From Streptomyces bottropensis ATCC 25435 (GTDB lineage Bacteria; Actinomycetota; Actinomycetes; Streptomycetales; Streptomycetaceae), in NCBI RefSeq assembly GCF_000383595.1, contig NZ_KB911581.1:7647519-7711518 (forward strand): a DNA stretch of 64,000 nt, in the 5' to 3' direction. Both the position numbers and the translations under genes were made by a program. Below are positions 44,753 through 53,096 of the stretch, in pieces. Within the stretch, counting starts at the first letter, position 1. Each line of letters starts with the position of its first letter. The notes below the pieces were generated by a model. That model was given only the letters and a program-made list of their open reading frames with translations. It had not been told where the DNA came from and ran no database searches.

Positions 44753-46264
44753 ATGACGTCGTCATCGGTGACCTCGTCCCAGTTCCCCCGGCCACAGCGG
44801 CCGAACCTCGCCTTCAGAGGGCTGCGCGGGCAGCGTTCGCCGGGCGAGTTCGCCTCGGTGGTGCGGCGGGCCGCGCTGGAGATCGGCGAGCGGGTGAGCT
44901 GTGACGCTCGTTACGTCGGGCGGGTCGAGTCGGGTGAGATCCGCTGCCCCAACTACGCCTACGAACGGGTGTTCCTGCACATGTTCCCCGGCCGGACACT
45001 GACCGACCTGGGGTTCGCGCCCCGCGCGGAAGTACGCGGTCGGGGGGCGCGCGCCGCCGAGGAAGCGCCCTCCCCTCGCAACGAGAGCCGTTCCCACCCC
45101 GCACCCGGAGTGAGGGGTGAGACGGAAGGGACGTACGAGCCGTATGACACGCAAGAGATGTACGACATGCAGGACCCGCGGGGCGACACGGGCTATGTGC
45201 GCGGCCGGCGGGGCACGCAGCACACGTACCGGAACCACGAGGAGAGCGACGTGCAACGTCGCGCATTCATGACCGGGGGCAGCGCCGCGATGGCGGCCGC
45301 CTCGCTCGGCCCCTTCACCCTGGGGGGTGCGGCCTCGGCCGCCGACCGCCCCGTCCACCGGGCGGGCACGGGGGAGGCGGGGGCGCTCGAAGCCGCCGTG
45401 CGCAAGATCCGGCTGCTGGACGACCGGCACGGGGCCGACGGGCTGTACCGCAGGGCCTCGGCACCGCTGCGGGCGGCGTACGCGCTGCTCGACGCGGGCA
45501 CCACCCGGCAGGCCACCGCCGACCGGCTGTACGCGGGGGCCGGGGAACTGGCCATCTCCGTGGGCTGGCTGGCCCACGACTCCGGGCGCTTCGACGACGC
45601 CCGCTCGCACTACGCGGAGGCGCTCGCGACGGCCCGGATGTCGGGGGACCCGGGTCTGGAAGCGCACGCGTTCTGCAACTCGGCGTTCCTCGCGCGCGAC
45701 GCGGGCCGGCCGCGCGAGGCGGTACGGGCGGCGCAGGCCGCGCAGCGGGTCGCCCGGCCGCTCGGGTCCCCCCGGCTGATGTCCCTGCTGGCGCTGCGGG
45801 AGGCGGGCGGCTGGGCGGGGCTCGCCGACCGCACCGGGTGCGAGCAGGCGCTGGCCCGGGCGCACGCCCTGTACGGACGGGGGGCCGCCGAGGCCGACCC
45901 GGAGTGGATGAGCTTCTACGGGGAGGCCGAGCTGGAGGGCCTGGAGGCGCAGTGCTGGTCCACGCTGGGCGACTGGCCCCGGGCGGCCCGGCACGCGCGC
46001 CGGGCGGCCGGTCTGCAGAACCCGCACTTCACCCGGAACATCGCGCTCTACACGGCCGAACTGGCCGACGACCTCGCGCGCGGGGGCCGGCCCGACGAGG
46101 CCGCGGCGGCCGGCATGCGGGTCCTCGACCTCCTCGACGAGGTCCAGTCCTCCCGCGTCCAGCAGATGCTGGCGGGCACGGCCCGGGTGCTCCTGCCGCA
46201 CCGCCGGGCCACGGGGGTGTCGGCGTTCCTGGAACGGCACGCCGGGGTCGCGCGGACGGCGTAG
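44753..46264 (+). CDS. HTH/TPR transcriptional regulator with internal Tat-like segment
   Basis: A 503-residue protein. Residues ~18-90 form an HTH-like domain (LRGQRSPGEFASVVRRAALE, VSCDARYVGRVESGEIRCPN, YAYERVFLHMFPGRTLTDLG). A disordered acidic linker follows, then at 169-197 a segment resembling a twin-arginine signal (QRRAFMTGGSAAMAAAS...GGAASAA), then a helical TPR-type repeat domain to the end. Related regulators in Streptomyces act in development and antibiotic control. The ATG at 44753 has GAGAGGG 8 nt upstream. The internal hydrophobic segment in a DNA-binding protein is odd and may be a membrane or folding element. Confidence 0.8.
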   Translation: MTSSSVTSSQFPRPQRPNLAFRGLRGQRSPGEFASVVRRAALEIGERVSCDARYVGRVESGEIRCPNYAYERVFLHMFPGRTLTDLGFAPRAEVRGRGARAAEEAPSPRNESRSHPAPGVRGETEGTYEPYDTQEMYDMQDPRGDTGYVRGRRGTQHTYRNHEESDVQRRAFMTGGSAAMAAASLGPFTLGGAASAADRPVHRAGTGEAGALEAAVRKIRLLDDRHGADGLYRRASAPLRAAYALLDAGTTRQATADRLYAGAGELAISVGWLAHDSGRFDDARSHYAEALATARMSGDPGLEAHAFCNSAFLARDAGRPREAVRAAQAAQRVARPLGSPRLMSLLALREAGGWAGLADRTGCEQALARAHALYGRGAAEADPEWMSFYGEAELEGLEAQCWSTLGDWPRAARHARRAAGLQNPHFTRNIALYTAELADDLARGGRPDEAAAAGMRVLDLLDEVQSSRVQQMLAGTARVLLPHRRATGVSAFLERHAGVARTA

Positions 46265-46292
46265 CGGGCCGTCCCGTGCCGCCCGGGGTCCG

Positions 46293-46892
46293 TCAGTGGC
46301 CCGCCAGGTGCCCGATGTCGTTCCAGGACTCGATCGCCGGGTCGCCGTAGGCCCAGCCGAGGACCGACAGGGACGTGGGGCTGAGGCGGATCCGGGCGGC
46401 GAAGGTGAGGTCGAGGCCCAGCCAGCGCGCGGCTATGGAGCGCAGGACGTGCCCGTGGGCGAAGACGAGGACGTCGCGTTCGGCGGAACGCGCCCACGCG
46501 ACCACCTCGTCCGCGCGCGCGGAGAGCTGTTCGAGGGTCTCCCCCTCGGGAACACCGTCGCGCCACATGAGCCAGCCGGGCCGGAAGGTCTGGATCTCGG
46601 CGGGGGTCAGCCCCTCGTACGCCCCGTAGTCCACCTCCATCAGCGTGTCCCACTCGGTGGCGCGGTCGCCGAAGCCCGCCAGATCGCAGGTCTCACGCGC
46701 GCGGGAGAGGGGACTCGTCCTGACGTCGACACCGGGCAGCCCGTCCAGGGGTGCCCGGTGCAGGCGCTCCCCGAGGAGCTTGGCACCGCGCCGGCCCTCT
46801 TCGAGGAGCGGGATGTCCGTCCTGCCGGTGTGCTTCCCGAGCAGGGACCATTCCGTCTGTCCGTGTCGGGCCAGCAGGATGCGCGGTGCCAT
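46293..46892 (-). CDS. histidine phosphatase family protein
   Basis: A 199-residue phosphoglycerate-mutase-like phosphatase. The catalytic RHG is in [20 protein letters not shown], the second catalytic residues in EVDYGAYEG, and the final histidine in [16 protein letters not shown]. It is a small-molecule phosphatase; the substrate is unknown. It is convergent with the regulator gene, whose stop is 28 bp away, and divergent from the PAP2-type gene. Confidence 0.9.
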   Translation of the reverse strand: MAPRILLARHGQTEWSLLGKHTGRTDIPLLEEGRRGAKLLGERLHRAPLDGLPGVDVRTSPLSRARETCDLAGFGDRATEWDTLMEVDYGAYEGLTPAEIQTFRPGWLMWRDGVPEGETLEQLSARADEVVAWARSAERDVLVFAHGHVLRSIAARWLGLDLTFAARIRLSPTSLSVLGWAYGDPAIESWNDIGHLAGH

Positions 46893-47094
46893 GAGCGACC
46901 TTTCGGGGGCCTTCTGCGAGAAGGAAGAATGGGGAGGCGGATGCGTCCATCATCGCTCACGCTGTCGGGGGGCAACCCGGGAGGCGATCTCTGCGTCTTG
47001 GACATCGTCTTGCACAAGGGCCACAGCCGAACCACATATGGATGAACACCGCACGCAGGTGACCACCGAGGCACGCAGATGGGGGAGACGTCGG

Positions 47095-48126
47095 ATGCCG
47101 CAGACCGAGGCGACCGAGGCACCGGTTACCAGAAGGACCGGCGCACCGGTTACCGAGGAGGCGCCGACCGCGCGGCCCCGCTGGTGGACCGAGCTGCCGC
47201 TGATCCTGCTGGTGTACGGGGCGTACTCGGCCGGCCGGCTCCTCGCGCGCGGTGACACCGCCCACGCCGTCGACCACGGTCTGTCGATCCTGCGGATCGA
47301 GAAGGCCCTGTGGCTCAACGCCGAGCACCCGCTGAACCGCCTGTTCACCCGGGAGCCCTGGATCGGGATACCCGCCGACTTCTGGTACGCGTCGCTGCAC
47401 TACCTGGTCACGCCCGCACTGCTGGTCTGGCTGTTCCGGTCCCGCACCGTGCGCTACCGCGCGGCCCGCACCTGGCTGCTGACCTCCACCTTCATCGGTC
47501 TCATCGGCTTCACCCTGCTCCCCACCTGCCCGCCCCGGCTGCTGGACCCCTCCCACGGCTTCGTCGACACGATGGCCCAGTACAGCGCGTGGGGCTGGTG
47601 GGGCGGCGAGGCCAGCGCGCCCCGGGGTCTGGGCGGCATGACCAACCAGTACGCGGCGATGCCGAGCCTGCACGTCGGCTGGGCCCTGTGGTGCGGGGTG
47701 ATCCTGTGGCGCTTCGGGAGCGGCTCGCGCCTGGTGCGGACGGCAGCCGTCGCGTACCCGCTGATCACCACGATCGTGGTGATGGGCACCGCGAACCACT
47801 ACTTCCTCGACGCGGTGGCGGGCGCCGCCGTGATGGGGGCGGGTCTGCTGCTGACACCGCTGGTGCTGCGGACCGCGGACCGGTGCCGGGCGGCGCTCGG
47901 ACTCGCGGCGGTGGCCGAGGACCGGTTCGGCGGCTTCGGCGGACGGCCCGCGCAGGAGCCCGTCGCTCCCGCCACCGCCGCCTCACGGGGCTCGGTCTCC
48001 CCCATTGTCAGTGGGGAGTGCCAGACTTCCCCGGGTGAGCGAATTCCACGGCAGCGGATCATCGAGCCCGAGCCGGGTGCCGTCCCCGCGGAAGCAGGGG
48101 AAGGCGCTGCGGCAGCGGCTCGCTGA
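47095..48126 (+). CDS. PAP2-type integral membrane phosphatase/transferase
   Basis: A 343-residue polytopic membrane protein of the PAP2_3 (Aur1/Ipt1-like) family with about six spans. Active-site motifs are TLLPTCPPRLL (141-150), YAAMPSLHVGWA (186-197) and GTANHYFLDAVAGA. It may transfer or hydrolyse a phospho-headgroup on a lipid. ATG 47095 has GGGGGAG (47081-47087) in front; ATG 47038 lacks a site. The last ~40 residues run over the promoter and start of the nuclease gene, a 92-bp overlap, and look unstructured. Confidence 0.85.
   Translation: MPQTEATEAPVTRRTGAPVTEEAPTARPRWWTELPLILLVYGAYSAGRLLARGDTAHAVDHGLSILRIEKALWLNAEHPLNRLFTREPWIGIPADFWYASLHYLVTPALLVWLFRSRTVRYRAARTWLLTSTFIGLIGFTLLPTCPPRLLDPSHGFVDTMAQYSAWGWWGGEASAPRGLGGMTNQYAAMPSLHVGWALWCGVILWRFGSGSRLVRTAAVAYPLITTIVVMGTANHYFLDAVAGAAVMGAGLLLTPLVLRTADRCRAALGLAAVAEDRFGGFGGRPAQEPVAPATAASRGSVSPIVSGECQTSPGERIPRQRIIEPEPGAVPAEAGEGAAAAAR
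48005..48027 (+). promoter_or_regulatory. RecA-independent DNA-damage-type promoter (RecA-NDp / PafBC class)
   Basis: TTGTCAGTG-N8-CAGACT matches the known consensus TTGTCRGTG-N8-TANNNT except for the first base of the -10. The -10 hexamer (48022-48027) ends 7 nt before GTG 48035, so transcription should begin at or next to that codon and give a leaderless mRNA. It lies inside the 3' end of the PAP2-type gene. Confidence 0.75.
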
Positions 48127-49240
48127 GCTGCGCGGCCCCGAGGTCCCCCCCAAGGCGCTGGACGCGCGCGCCCTCGCCGCGCTCGCGGCCAACCCGGGCT
48201 GTGAGCGCCGCGCGCTGCTGGACGGCGCCGGGGTGAACAAGGCGGTGCTGGCCGACGCGCTCGGCTCGCCCTCCGCCTTCGGCCAGTCCCAGTTCGCCTT
48301 CATGCGGGGCAACGCCTTCGAGGCCCGCGTGAAGGCGGACGGCGGCGCCGAACTGCTGCGGCTGGTGCACGAGAGACTGGACCCCGGCGCCGAGCCCCCG
48401 GCCGCGGCCTCGGTCCCCGACCTCACGGCCGTGGGTCCCGAGGGCCGCGCCGCCCGCACGGCCCTGGCACTGCGCGAGGCCACCGACACCGGCGGCTGGA
48501 CGCTGCTCGACCACCCGATGCTCGCGCTCGACGTCGCGGGTACGCCCGCGTTCCTGGAGCCGGACGCGGTGGTGGTCCACCCCGACGGCACCTGGTCGGT
48601 CGTGGAGATCAAGTCCTTCCCGATGCTGGACGGTTCGGCGGACGCGGCGAAGGTGGGCGCGGCGGCCCGCCAGGCCGCGGTGTACGTGCTGGCCCTGGAA
48701 GAGGTCGCCGCCCGGCTCGGCGGCGCGACGCGCGAGGGCGCCCCCGCGCCCCAGGTCCGCCACCGGGTGCTGCTGGTCTGCCCCAGGGACTTCTCCAACC
48801 TCCCGACGGCCGCCGCGGTGGACATCCGCAAACAGCGGGCGGTCACCCGCCGCCAGTTGACACGGCTGACCCGGATCGAGGAGATCGCGGACACCCTCCC
48901 CGAGGGCACCTGCTTCGCCACCGACCTCCCGCGCGAGCGGCTGACGACGGCCGTCGAGGCGCTGTCCGCCACCTACGCCCCCGAGTGTCTCGCCGCCTGC
49001 GAGCTGGCCTTCCACTGCCGGGACCGCTCCCGTACGGAGGGCGCGGTGACCTCCCTGGGCCGGGGCGCGCGCGCCGAGCTGGGCGGCCTCACGACGGTCG
49101 ACGAGGTTCTGGCGGCGGCCCACGGCAGGGCCGGCGACCCGGACGACCCCGCCGTGGCGGCGTTGCGCCGGGCGGCGGAGCTGCGGGCGGAGGCGCTCGG
49201 CACCGCGGGCGCGGCACGGGAGGGCGCCGCGTGTCGCTGA
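48035..49240 (+). CDS. RecB/Cas4-like PD-(D/E)XK nuclease with probable Fe-S cluster
   Basis: A 401-residue nuclease. Motif I is GNAFEARV (Glu96), the catalytic core EPDAVVV...WSVVEIK (Asp177, Glu191, Lys193), and the RecB-type QxxxY motif RQAAVYVLAL (Gln213, Tyr217). Cys56 and Cys318/Cys322/Cys328 are placed like the cysteines that hold the iron-sulfur staple in Cas4, AddB and Dna2. No ribosome binding site precedes GTG 48035; the promoter at 48005-48027 predicts a leaderless start there. It is the first gene of a coupled operon with an unknown protein and an SF1 helicase, and probably processes DNA ends with them. No adaptation or CRISPR genes are present, so Cas4 proper is unlikely. Confidence 0.85.
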   Translation: MSEFHGSGSSSPSRVPSPRKQGKALRQRLAELRGPEVPPKALDARALAALAANPGCERRALLDGAGVNKAVLADALGSPSAFGQSQFAFMRGNAFEARVKADGGAELLRLVHERLDPGAEPPAAASVPDLTAVGPEGRAARTALALREATDTGGWTLLDHPMLALDVAGTPAFLEPDAVVVHPDGTWSVVEIKSFPMLDGSADAAKVGAAARQAAVYVLALEEVAARLGGATREGAPAPQVRHRVLLVCPRDFSNLPTAAAVDIRKQRAVTRRQLTRLTRIEEIADTLPEGTCFATDLPRERLTTAVEALSATYAPECLAACELAFHCRDRSRTEGAVTSLGRGARAELGGLTTVDEVLAAAHGRAGDPDDPAVAALRRAAELRAEALGTAGAAREGAACR

Positions 49241-50847
49241 TCGCCACCCTCGCCCGCCTGGAAGCCGTCAGCTCGGGCCGTGCCCAGCCCACGGCCACCG
49301 TCCTGCACCGGCATCTGTCGGACCGGCCCCTGGTCCTCGTGCCGCTCACCACCGCCGGCGAGGCCGGGGCCCCGCTCGGCGCGCTCGTCGGCACCGACCG
49401 GGACGCGCCCCGGCTGCTGGTGGTGCCCCAGCCTCGCGACCGTGACCTGCGATTCGCGTTCCTGGCCGAGCTGGCGGACATCGTGCTGCCGTACGTGGAC
49501 TCGTACGCCGACGTCGTGGAGGCCGCCGAGCGCAGCGAGACCGACCCGGAGACCGGCAAGCGGGTCAAGGTCGAGGTCGAACTGTGCGCGGACGCACCGC
49601 AGTTGATCCTGCCGAGCCGGACGGGCATCGACCTCGTACGGCTCCTCGGGCGCTCCATGCGGTTCCGGCGCACCGCCGAGCAGGACCCGGAGGCTCCCCA
49701 TCCGGCGCCGCCGCGCGTGCCGTTGCTCGGGCGATGGCTCACCCACTTCGGGGAGCGCGCGCGGGTGCCGGGCTCCTCGCTGCTGCTCGCGCTGACCGAT
49801 CTGCTGTCACGGCACTGGGCGACCGGGCAGTCCGGGGTGGAGGACCAGCATCTGGGGTCGCTGCTGGCCTGGATCGACCCCCCGGAGCGGGAGTCGGGCG
49901 AGGTGGCGGCGCGGCGGGCCGAGCTGGCGCGGGACGCCGAGGGCCAGTTGCTGTGCCCGCCCGCGGGACCGGCGACCGACCCGGCGTTCGACAACAAGCT
50001 GCTGGCCCCGGCCATCGAGCGGTACGACCGGGCACGGCTCGCGTTGGCCGCCGCCGAGGACGGTCTGGAGGCGGACGACCGGCTGGGCGCGCTGACCGCC
50101 GCCGAGCGGGAGATCCGCGCCCTGGTGGAGAGCCGCACCCGGCCCACCTGGGACGCGGTCTGGCACGGCCTGGACCTGCTGCGCGCCCTGCCGGAGGGCG
50201 CCCACGCGGCCGACCGGTGGACCCGCGACCGCTGGTCCTTCACCGGCCACCGGGACCGGATCGTCGCCGGGGAACCCCCGCAGCCCCGGATCGACGACGC
50301 GGTCACGGCGGCGAACAAACTGGCCGCGCGCGAGCGGGAGCAGGCCCGGCTCGACGCCCAGGAGGCCCTGGACGACCCCCTGGTCATGGCCGGGCGGCGG
50401 CTGGCCGGGGAGGCGTTCGCCGGTGAGGTCACGGATGTCGTGATGGCGTACAGCGAGGGCAAGCGGCCGAGCCCTCGGCCGCTGGTCACCGTACGGACCG
50501 AGGACCGGCCGCATCTCGGGGAGCGCGCGAAGGTGTACCGCTCGCTGGGCGGGAAGCCGCAGACGGCCGAGTTCGTGGGGTACGAGACGGACGCGGATGG
50601 TGAGGGCCCCGACGGCGGCCTTCTGGTGCTGCGCATCATGGACAAGATGGGGCGGGGCAAGGAGCCGGAGGCGGGGTCGGTCCCCGAGAAGGGGGACGCG
50701 CTCTGTTTCACCCTGTTCGAGCACGACCAGCGGGGCGGGGCGAAGCTGCCGGACCCGGAGGACACCCCGTGGACGCACGGCGGGCCGCCGGGTGAGCCCG
50801 GCGCCGTGCCGCTGCCGGACCCGGTGACCGAGGAGGACGTCCTGTGA
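49231..50847 (+). CDS. unknown 538-residue partner of the nuclease and helicase
   Basis: A soluble protein with no family I recognise. Residues 1-240 are mixed alpha/beta (SLIATLARLEAVSSGRAQPT, FAFLAELADIVLPYVDSYAD). Residues ~250-410 are long, charged helices likely to form a stalk or coiled coil (IERYDRARLALAAAEDGLEA, REREQARLDAQEALDDP). Residues ~440-520 look beta-rich (VTVRTEDRPHLGERAKVYRS, GLLVLRIMDKMG), like the barrel domain that UPF1-type helicases insert or carry in front. It may be the split-off accessory half of the helicase. GTG 49231 has GGGAGGG 6 nt upstream and overlaps the nuclease stop by 10 bp. Confidence 0.85.
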   Translation: MSLIATLARLEAVSSGRAQPTATVLHRHLSDRPLVLVPLTTAGEAGAPLGALVGTDRDAPRLLVVPQPRDRDLRFAFLAELADIVLPYVDSYADVVEAAERSETDPETGKRVKVEVELCADAPQLILPSRTGIDLVRLLGRSMRFRRTAEQDPEAPHPAPPRVPLLGRWLTHFGERARVPGSSLLLALTDLLSRHWATGQSGVEDQHLGSLLAWIDPPERESGEVAARRAELARDAEGQLLCPPAGPATDPAFDNKLLAPAIERYDRARLALAAAEDGLEADDRLGALTAAEREIRALVESRTRPTWDAVWHGLDLLRALPEGAHAADRWTRDRWSFTGHRDRIVAGEPPQPRIDDAVTAANKLAAREREQARLDAQEALDDPLVMAGRRLAGEAFAGEVTDVVMAYSEGKRPSPRPLVTVRTEDRPHLGERAKVYRSLGGKPQTAEFVGYETDADGEGPDGGLLVLRIMDKMGRGKEPEAGSVPEKGDALCFTLFEHDQRGGAKLPDPEDTPWTHGGPPGEPGAVPLPDPVTEEDVL

Positions 50848-52187
50848 CCCCCACCGAGGCCGTGCTCGACCCCGGGGCCGCGGCGGGCCGTGCCACCGAC
50901 GCCATCCTGCGCGACACGCTGCACGGCGACGCGCGCGGTGTCGTCGTCGACTCGCCGCCCGGCGCCGGGAAGTCGACGCTCGTCGTCCGCGCGGCGCTCG
51001 AACTCGCCTCCGCCGGGCGCCCGCTGATGGTGATCGCGCAGACGAACGCGCAGGTCGACGACCTGGTGATCCGGCTCGCCGAGAAGGAGCCGGACCTCCC
51101 GGTCGGCCGGCTGCACAGCAGCGACAGCGACCCGTACGACAAGGCGCTGGACGAACTCGCGAACGTACGGAAGTCGACGAAGGCGACCGATCTGGCCGGG
51201 CTGGACGTGGTGATCTCCACGGCCGCGAAGTGGGCGCACGTCAAGGGTGTCGAGCCGTGGCGGCACGCCATCGTCGACGAGGCGTACCAGATGCGGTCGG
51301 ACGCGCTGCTGGCCGTGGCCGGACTGTTCGAGCGGGCGCTGTTCGTGGGCGACCCCGGGCAGCTGGACCCGTTCGCGATCGTGGGCAGCGAGCAGTGGGC
51401 GGGGCTGTCGTACGACCCGTCGGCCTCGGCGGTGACGACGCTGCTGGCCCACAACCCCGAGCTGCCCCAGCACCGGCTGCCGGTGTCGTGGCGGCTTCCG
51501 GCGTCGGCGGCGCCCCTGGTGTCCGACGCGTTCTATCCGTTCACGCCCTTCCGCAGCGGTACGGGCCACGGGGACCGGCGGCTCGGGTTCGCGGTGCCGT
51601 CGGACGGCTCCGGTCCGGACCGGGTGATCGACGAGGCGGCCGAGTCGGGGTGGGGGCTGCTGGAGCTGCCGGCCCGGCACACGCCACGGACCGACCCGGA
51701 GGCGGTGCGTGCGGTCGCCCTGGTCGTACGGCGGCTCCTCGACCGGGGTGGGGCGGCCACCTCCGAGCGGTCCGAGGAGCCCGTGCCCCTGACCGCCGAC
51801 CGGATCGCCGTCGGCACGGCCCACCGCGACCAGGCCGCCGCGGTGCGCGCCGCGCTGGCCGAGCTGGGCGTCCGCGACGTGGTCGTGGACACGGCGAACC
51901 GGCTGCAGGGGCGGGAGTACGACGTCACGGTCGTCCTGCACCCGCTGTCCGGGCGGCCCGACGCGACGGCGTTCCACCTGGAGACCGGGCGGCTGTGCGT
52001 CCTCGCCTCCCGGCACCGGCACGCGTGCGTCGTGGTGTGCCGGGCGGGCGTCACCGACCTGCTCGACGACCATCCCTCGACCGAGCCGGTGCAGCTGGGG
52101 GTGACCGTGAAGTTCCCGGACGGGTGGGAGGCGAACCACGCGGTGCTGGCGGAGCTGGCGGAGCACCGGGTGGGCTGGCGGCCGTAG
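50844..52187 (+). CDS. compact SF1 (UPF1/Dna2-like) helicase
   Basis: A 447-residue helicase containing little beyond the two RecA folds. Walker A is SPPGAGKST (37-45), Ia QTNAQVDDL, Walker B AIVDEAYQM (142-150), III FVGDPGQLDPF (167-177), IV SWRLPASAAPLV, V VDTANRLQGREYDVTVV (348-364) and VI TGRLCVLASRHRHACVVV (381-398). This motif pattern is that of UPF1/Dna2-type SF1B enzymes, which move 5'-3'. No 1B or stalk insertion is visible, and those parts may be supplied by the preceding protein. GTG 50844 overlaps the previous stop (GTGA) and has AGGAGG at 50831-50836. Confidence 0.9.
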   Translation: MTPTEAVLDPGAAAGRATDAILRDTLHGDARGVVVDSPPGAGKSTLVVRAALELASAGRPLMVIAQTNAQVDDLVIRLAEKEPDLPVGRLHSSDSDPYDKALDELANVRKSTKATDLAGLDVVISTAAKWAHVKGVEPWRHAIVDEAYQMRSDALLAVAGLFERALFVGDPGQLDPFAIVGSEQWAGLSYDPSASAVTTLLAHNPELPQHRLPVSWRLPASAAPLVSDAFYPFTPFRSGTGHGDRRLGFAVPSDGSGPDRVIDEAAESGWGLLELPARHTPRTDPEAVRAVALVVRRLLDRGGAATSERSEEPVPLTADRIAVGTAHRDQAAAVRAALAELGVRDVVVDTANRLQGREYDVTVVLHPLSGRPDATAFHLETGRLCVLASRHRHACVVVCRAGVTDLLDDHPSTEPVQLGVTVKFPDGWEANHAVLAELAEHRVGWRP

Positions 52188-52384
52188 GTCCCTTTCCGCG
52201 GCGGGCTCGGGCGGAACTGAGCGGGGCGGCGCCCGCGGGACGTAGGTGTGTGGGGGGCCGCGGGTGGGGAGCCTGGGCAGGGTCGGTGCCCACTTGCGCG
52301 GTCACGAGAGAATGGACGGTGGCCCTCCACCCGGGAGACCCCCGGGGACCGGCCCACCGAACCGTCGTACGAGGAGGAGAAGAC

Positions 52385-52747
52385 ATGGCGGAGCCCACGT
52401 CGCGTCGGAACGAACCGCGGCTACGCCCGGCGCCCCTGCTCTTCGAGCCGGCGGAAGCGGCCGGCGATCCCGAGCACTTCTTCGATCTGGAGTCGATCGA
52501 CGATCCGCGGGCCCTGCTGTCGCGGGCGACGGAGTTGGCGCAGGCGTTCCGGGCGGCGGCGGACCGGGCCGTGGAGTTCCAGGCGATCGCGGCGGCACAG
52601 CTGGCGGACCCCCGGCGGTTCGACCGGCTGACCTCGGCGGACATCGCGGAGCGGGCGGAGTGGACCGAGGACTACGCCAGGAAGATGGTGGAGTACGGGC
52701 GGGAGTTGCTGCGGGGGCGGGACGTGAGCGGGCCGGAGTCCCTCTGA
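52385..52747 (+). CDS. conserved hypothetical helical protein
   Basis: A 120-residue soluble protein, mostly helical (FFDLESIDDPRALLSRATEL, AFRAAADRAVEFQAIAAAQL, DIAERAEWTEDYARKMVEYG). No family is recognised; the central DPRRFDRLTSADIAERAEW could be a small HTH-like turn. ATG 52385 follows a strong GGAGGAGAAG site. It is 197 bp after the helicase gene and could be read with it, but that gap is large enough for its own promoter. Confidence 0.7.
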   Translation: MAEPTSRRNEPRLRPAPLLFEPAEAAGDPEHFFDLESIDDPRALLSRATELAQAFRAAADRAVEFQAIAAAQLADPRRFDRLTSADIAERAEWTEDYARKMVEYGRELLRGRDVSGPESL

Positions 52748-53096
52748 GCTCCAGACCGCGGGGCGGGATGATCCGAGGACCGGGGCCGGACGGGCCGCGC
52801 GGACCCGGCGGCGGGTGATCGAGCCCGGTCCGAGCGCGGCCGGGTGTCGTGCACCGGCGCTCGACGGGCGCCCGCCGCTCTCGCCGTCCGCCGCCGCTCT
52901 CGCCGTCCGCCGCCGCTCCCGCAGGGCCGCGGCCACTCGCCGCCTGTGCGGCACACCCGCCCGCAGCTGGGAGAACGGGAACGAAAACAGCGTCTGGCAT
53001 ATGCCGGGCGGGCAAGATACCCCACTTGCCCACCTCCCGTCCCAGTTTCCGGCAACTGCCCGGGGTCGGGCGCTCACGGGCGGTAGATCTGGATGC
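52748..53096. other. intergenic region with 19-bp tandem repeat and small palindromes
   Basis: 349 bp without a gene. GCCGCTCTCGCCGTCCGCC is repeated twice (52874-52911) plus a partial third copy. GGCATATGCC (52996-53005) is a perfect 10-bp palindrome, and GGGCAAG...CTTGCCC (53010-53031) a small hairpin. TAGATC at 53084-53089 is a good -10 placed 7 bp before the ATG at 53097. Confidence 0.55.

Noticed and set aside
48035-49240. Reading the nuclease as CRISPR Cas4
   Set aside because: There is no cas1, cas2 or repeat array in the window, and the partners are a helicase and an unknown protein.
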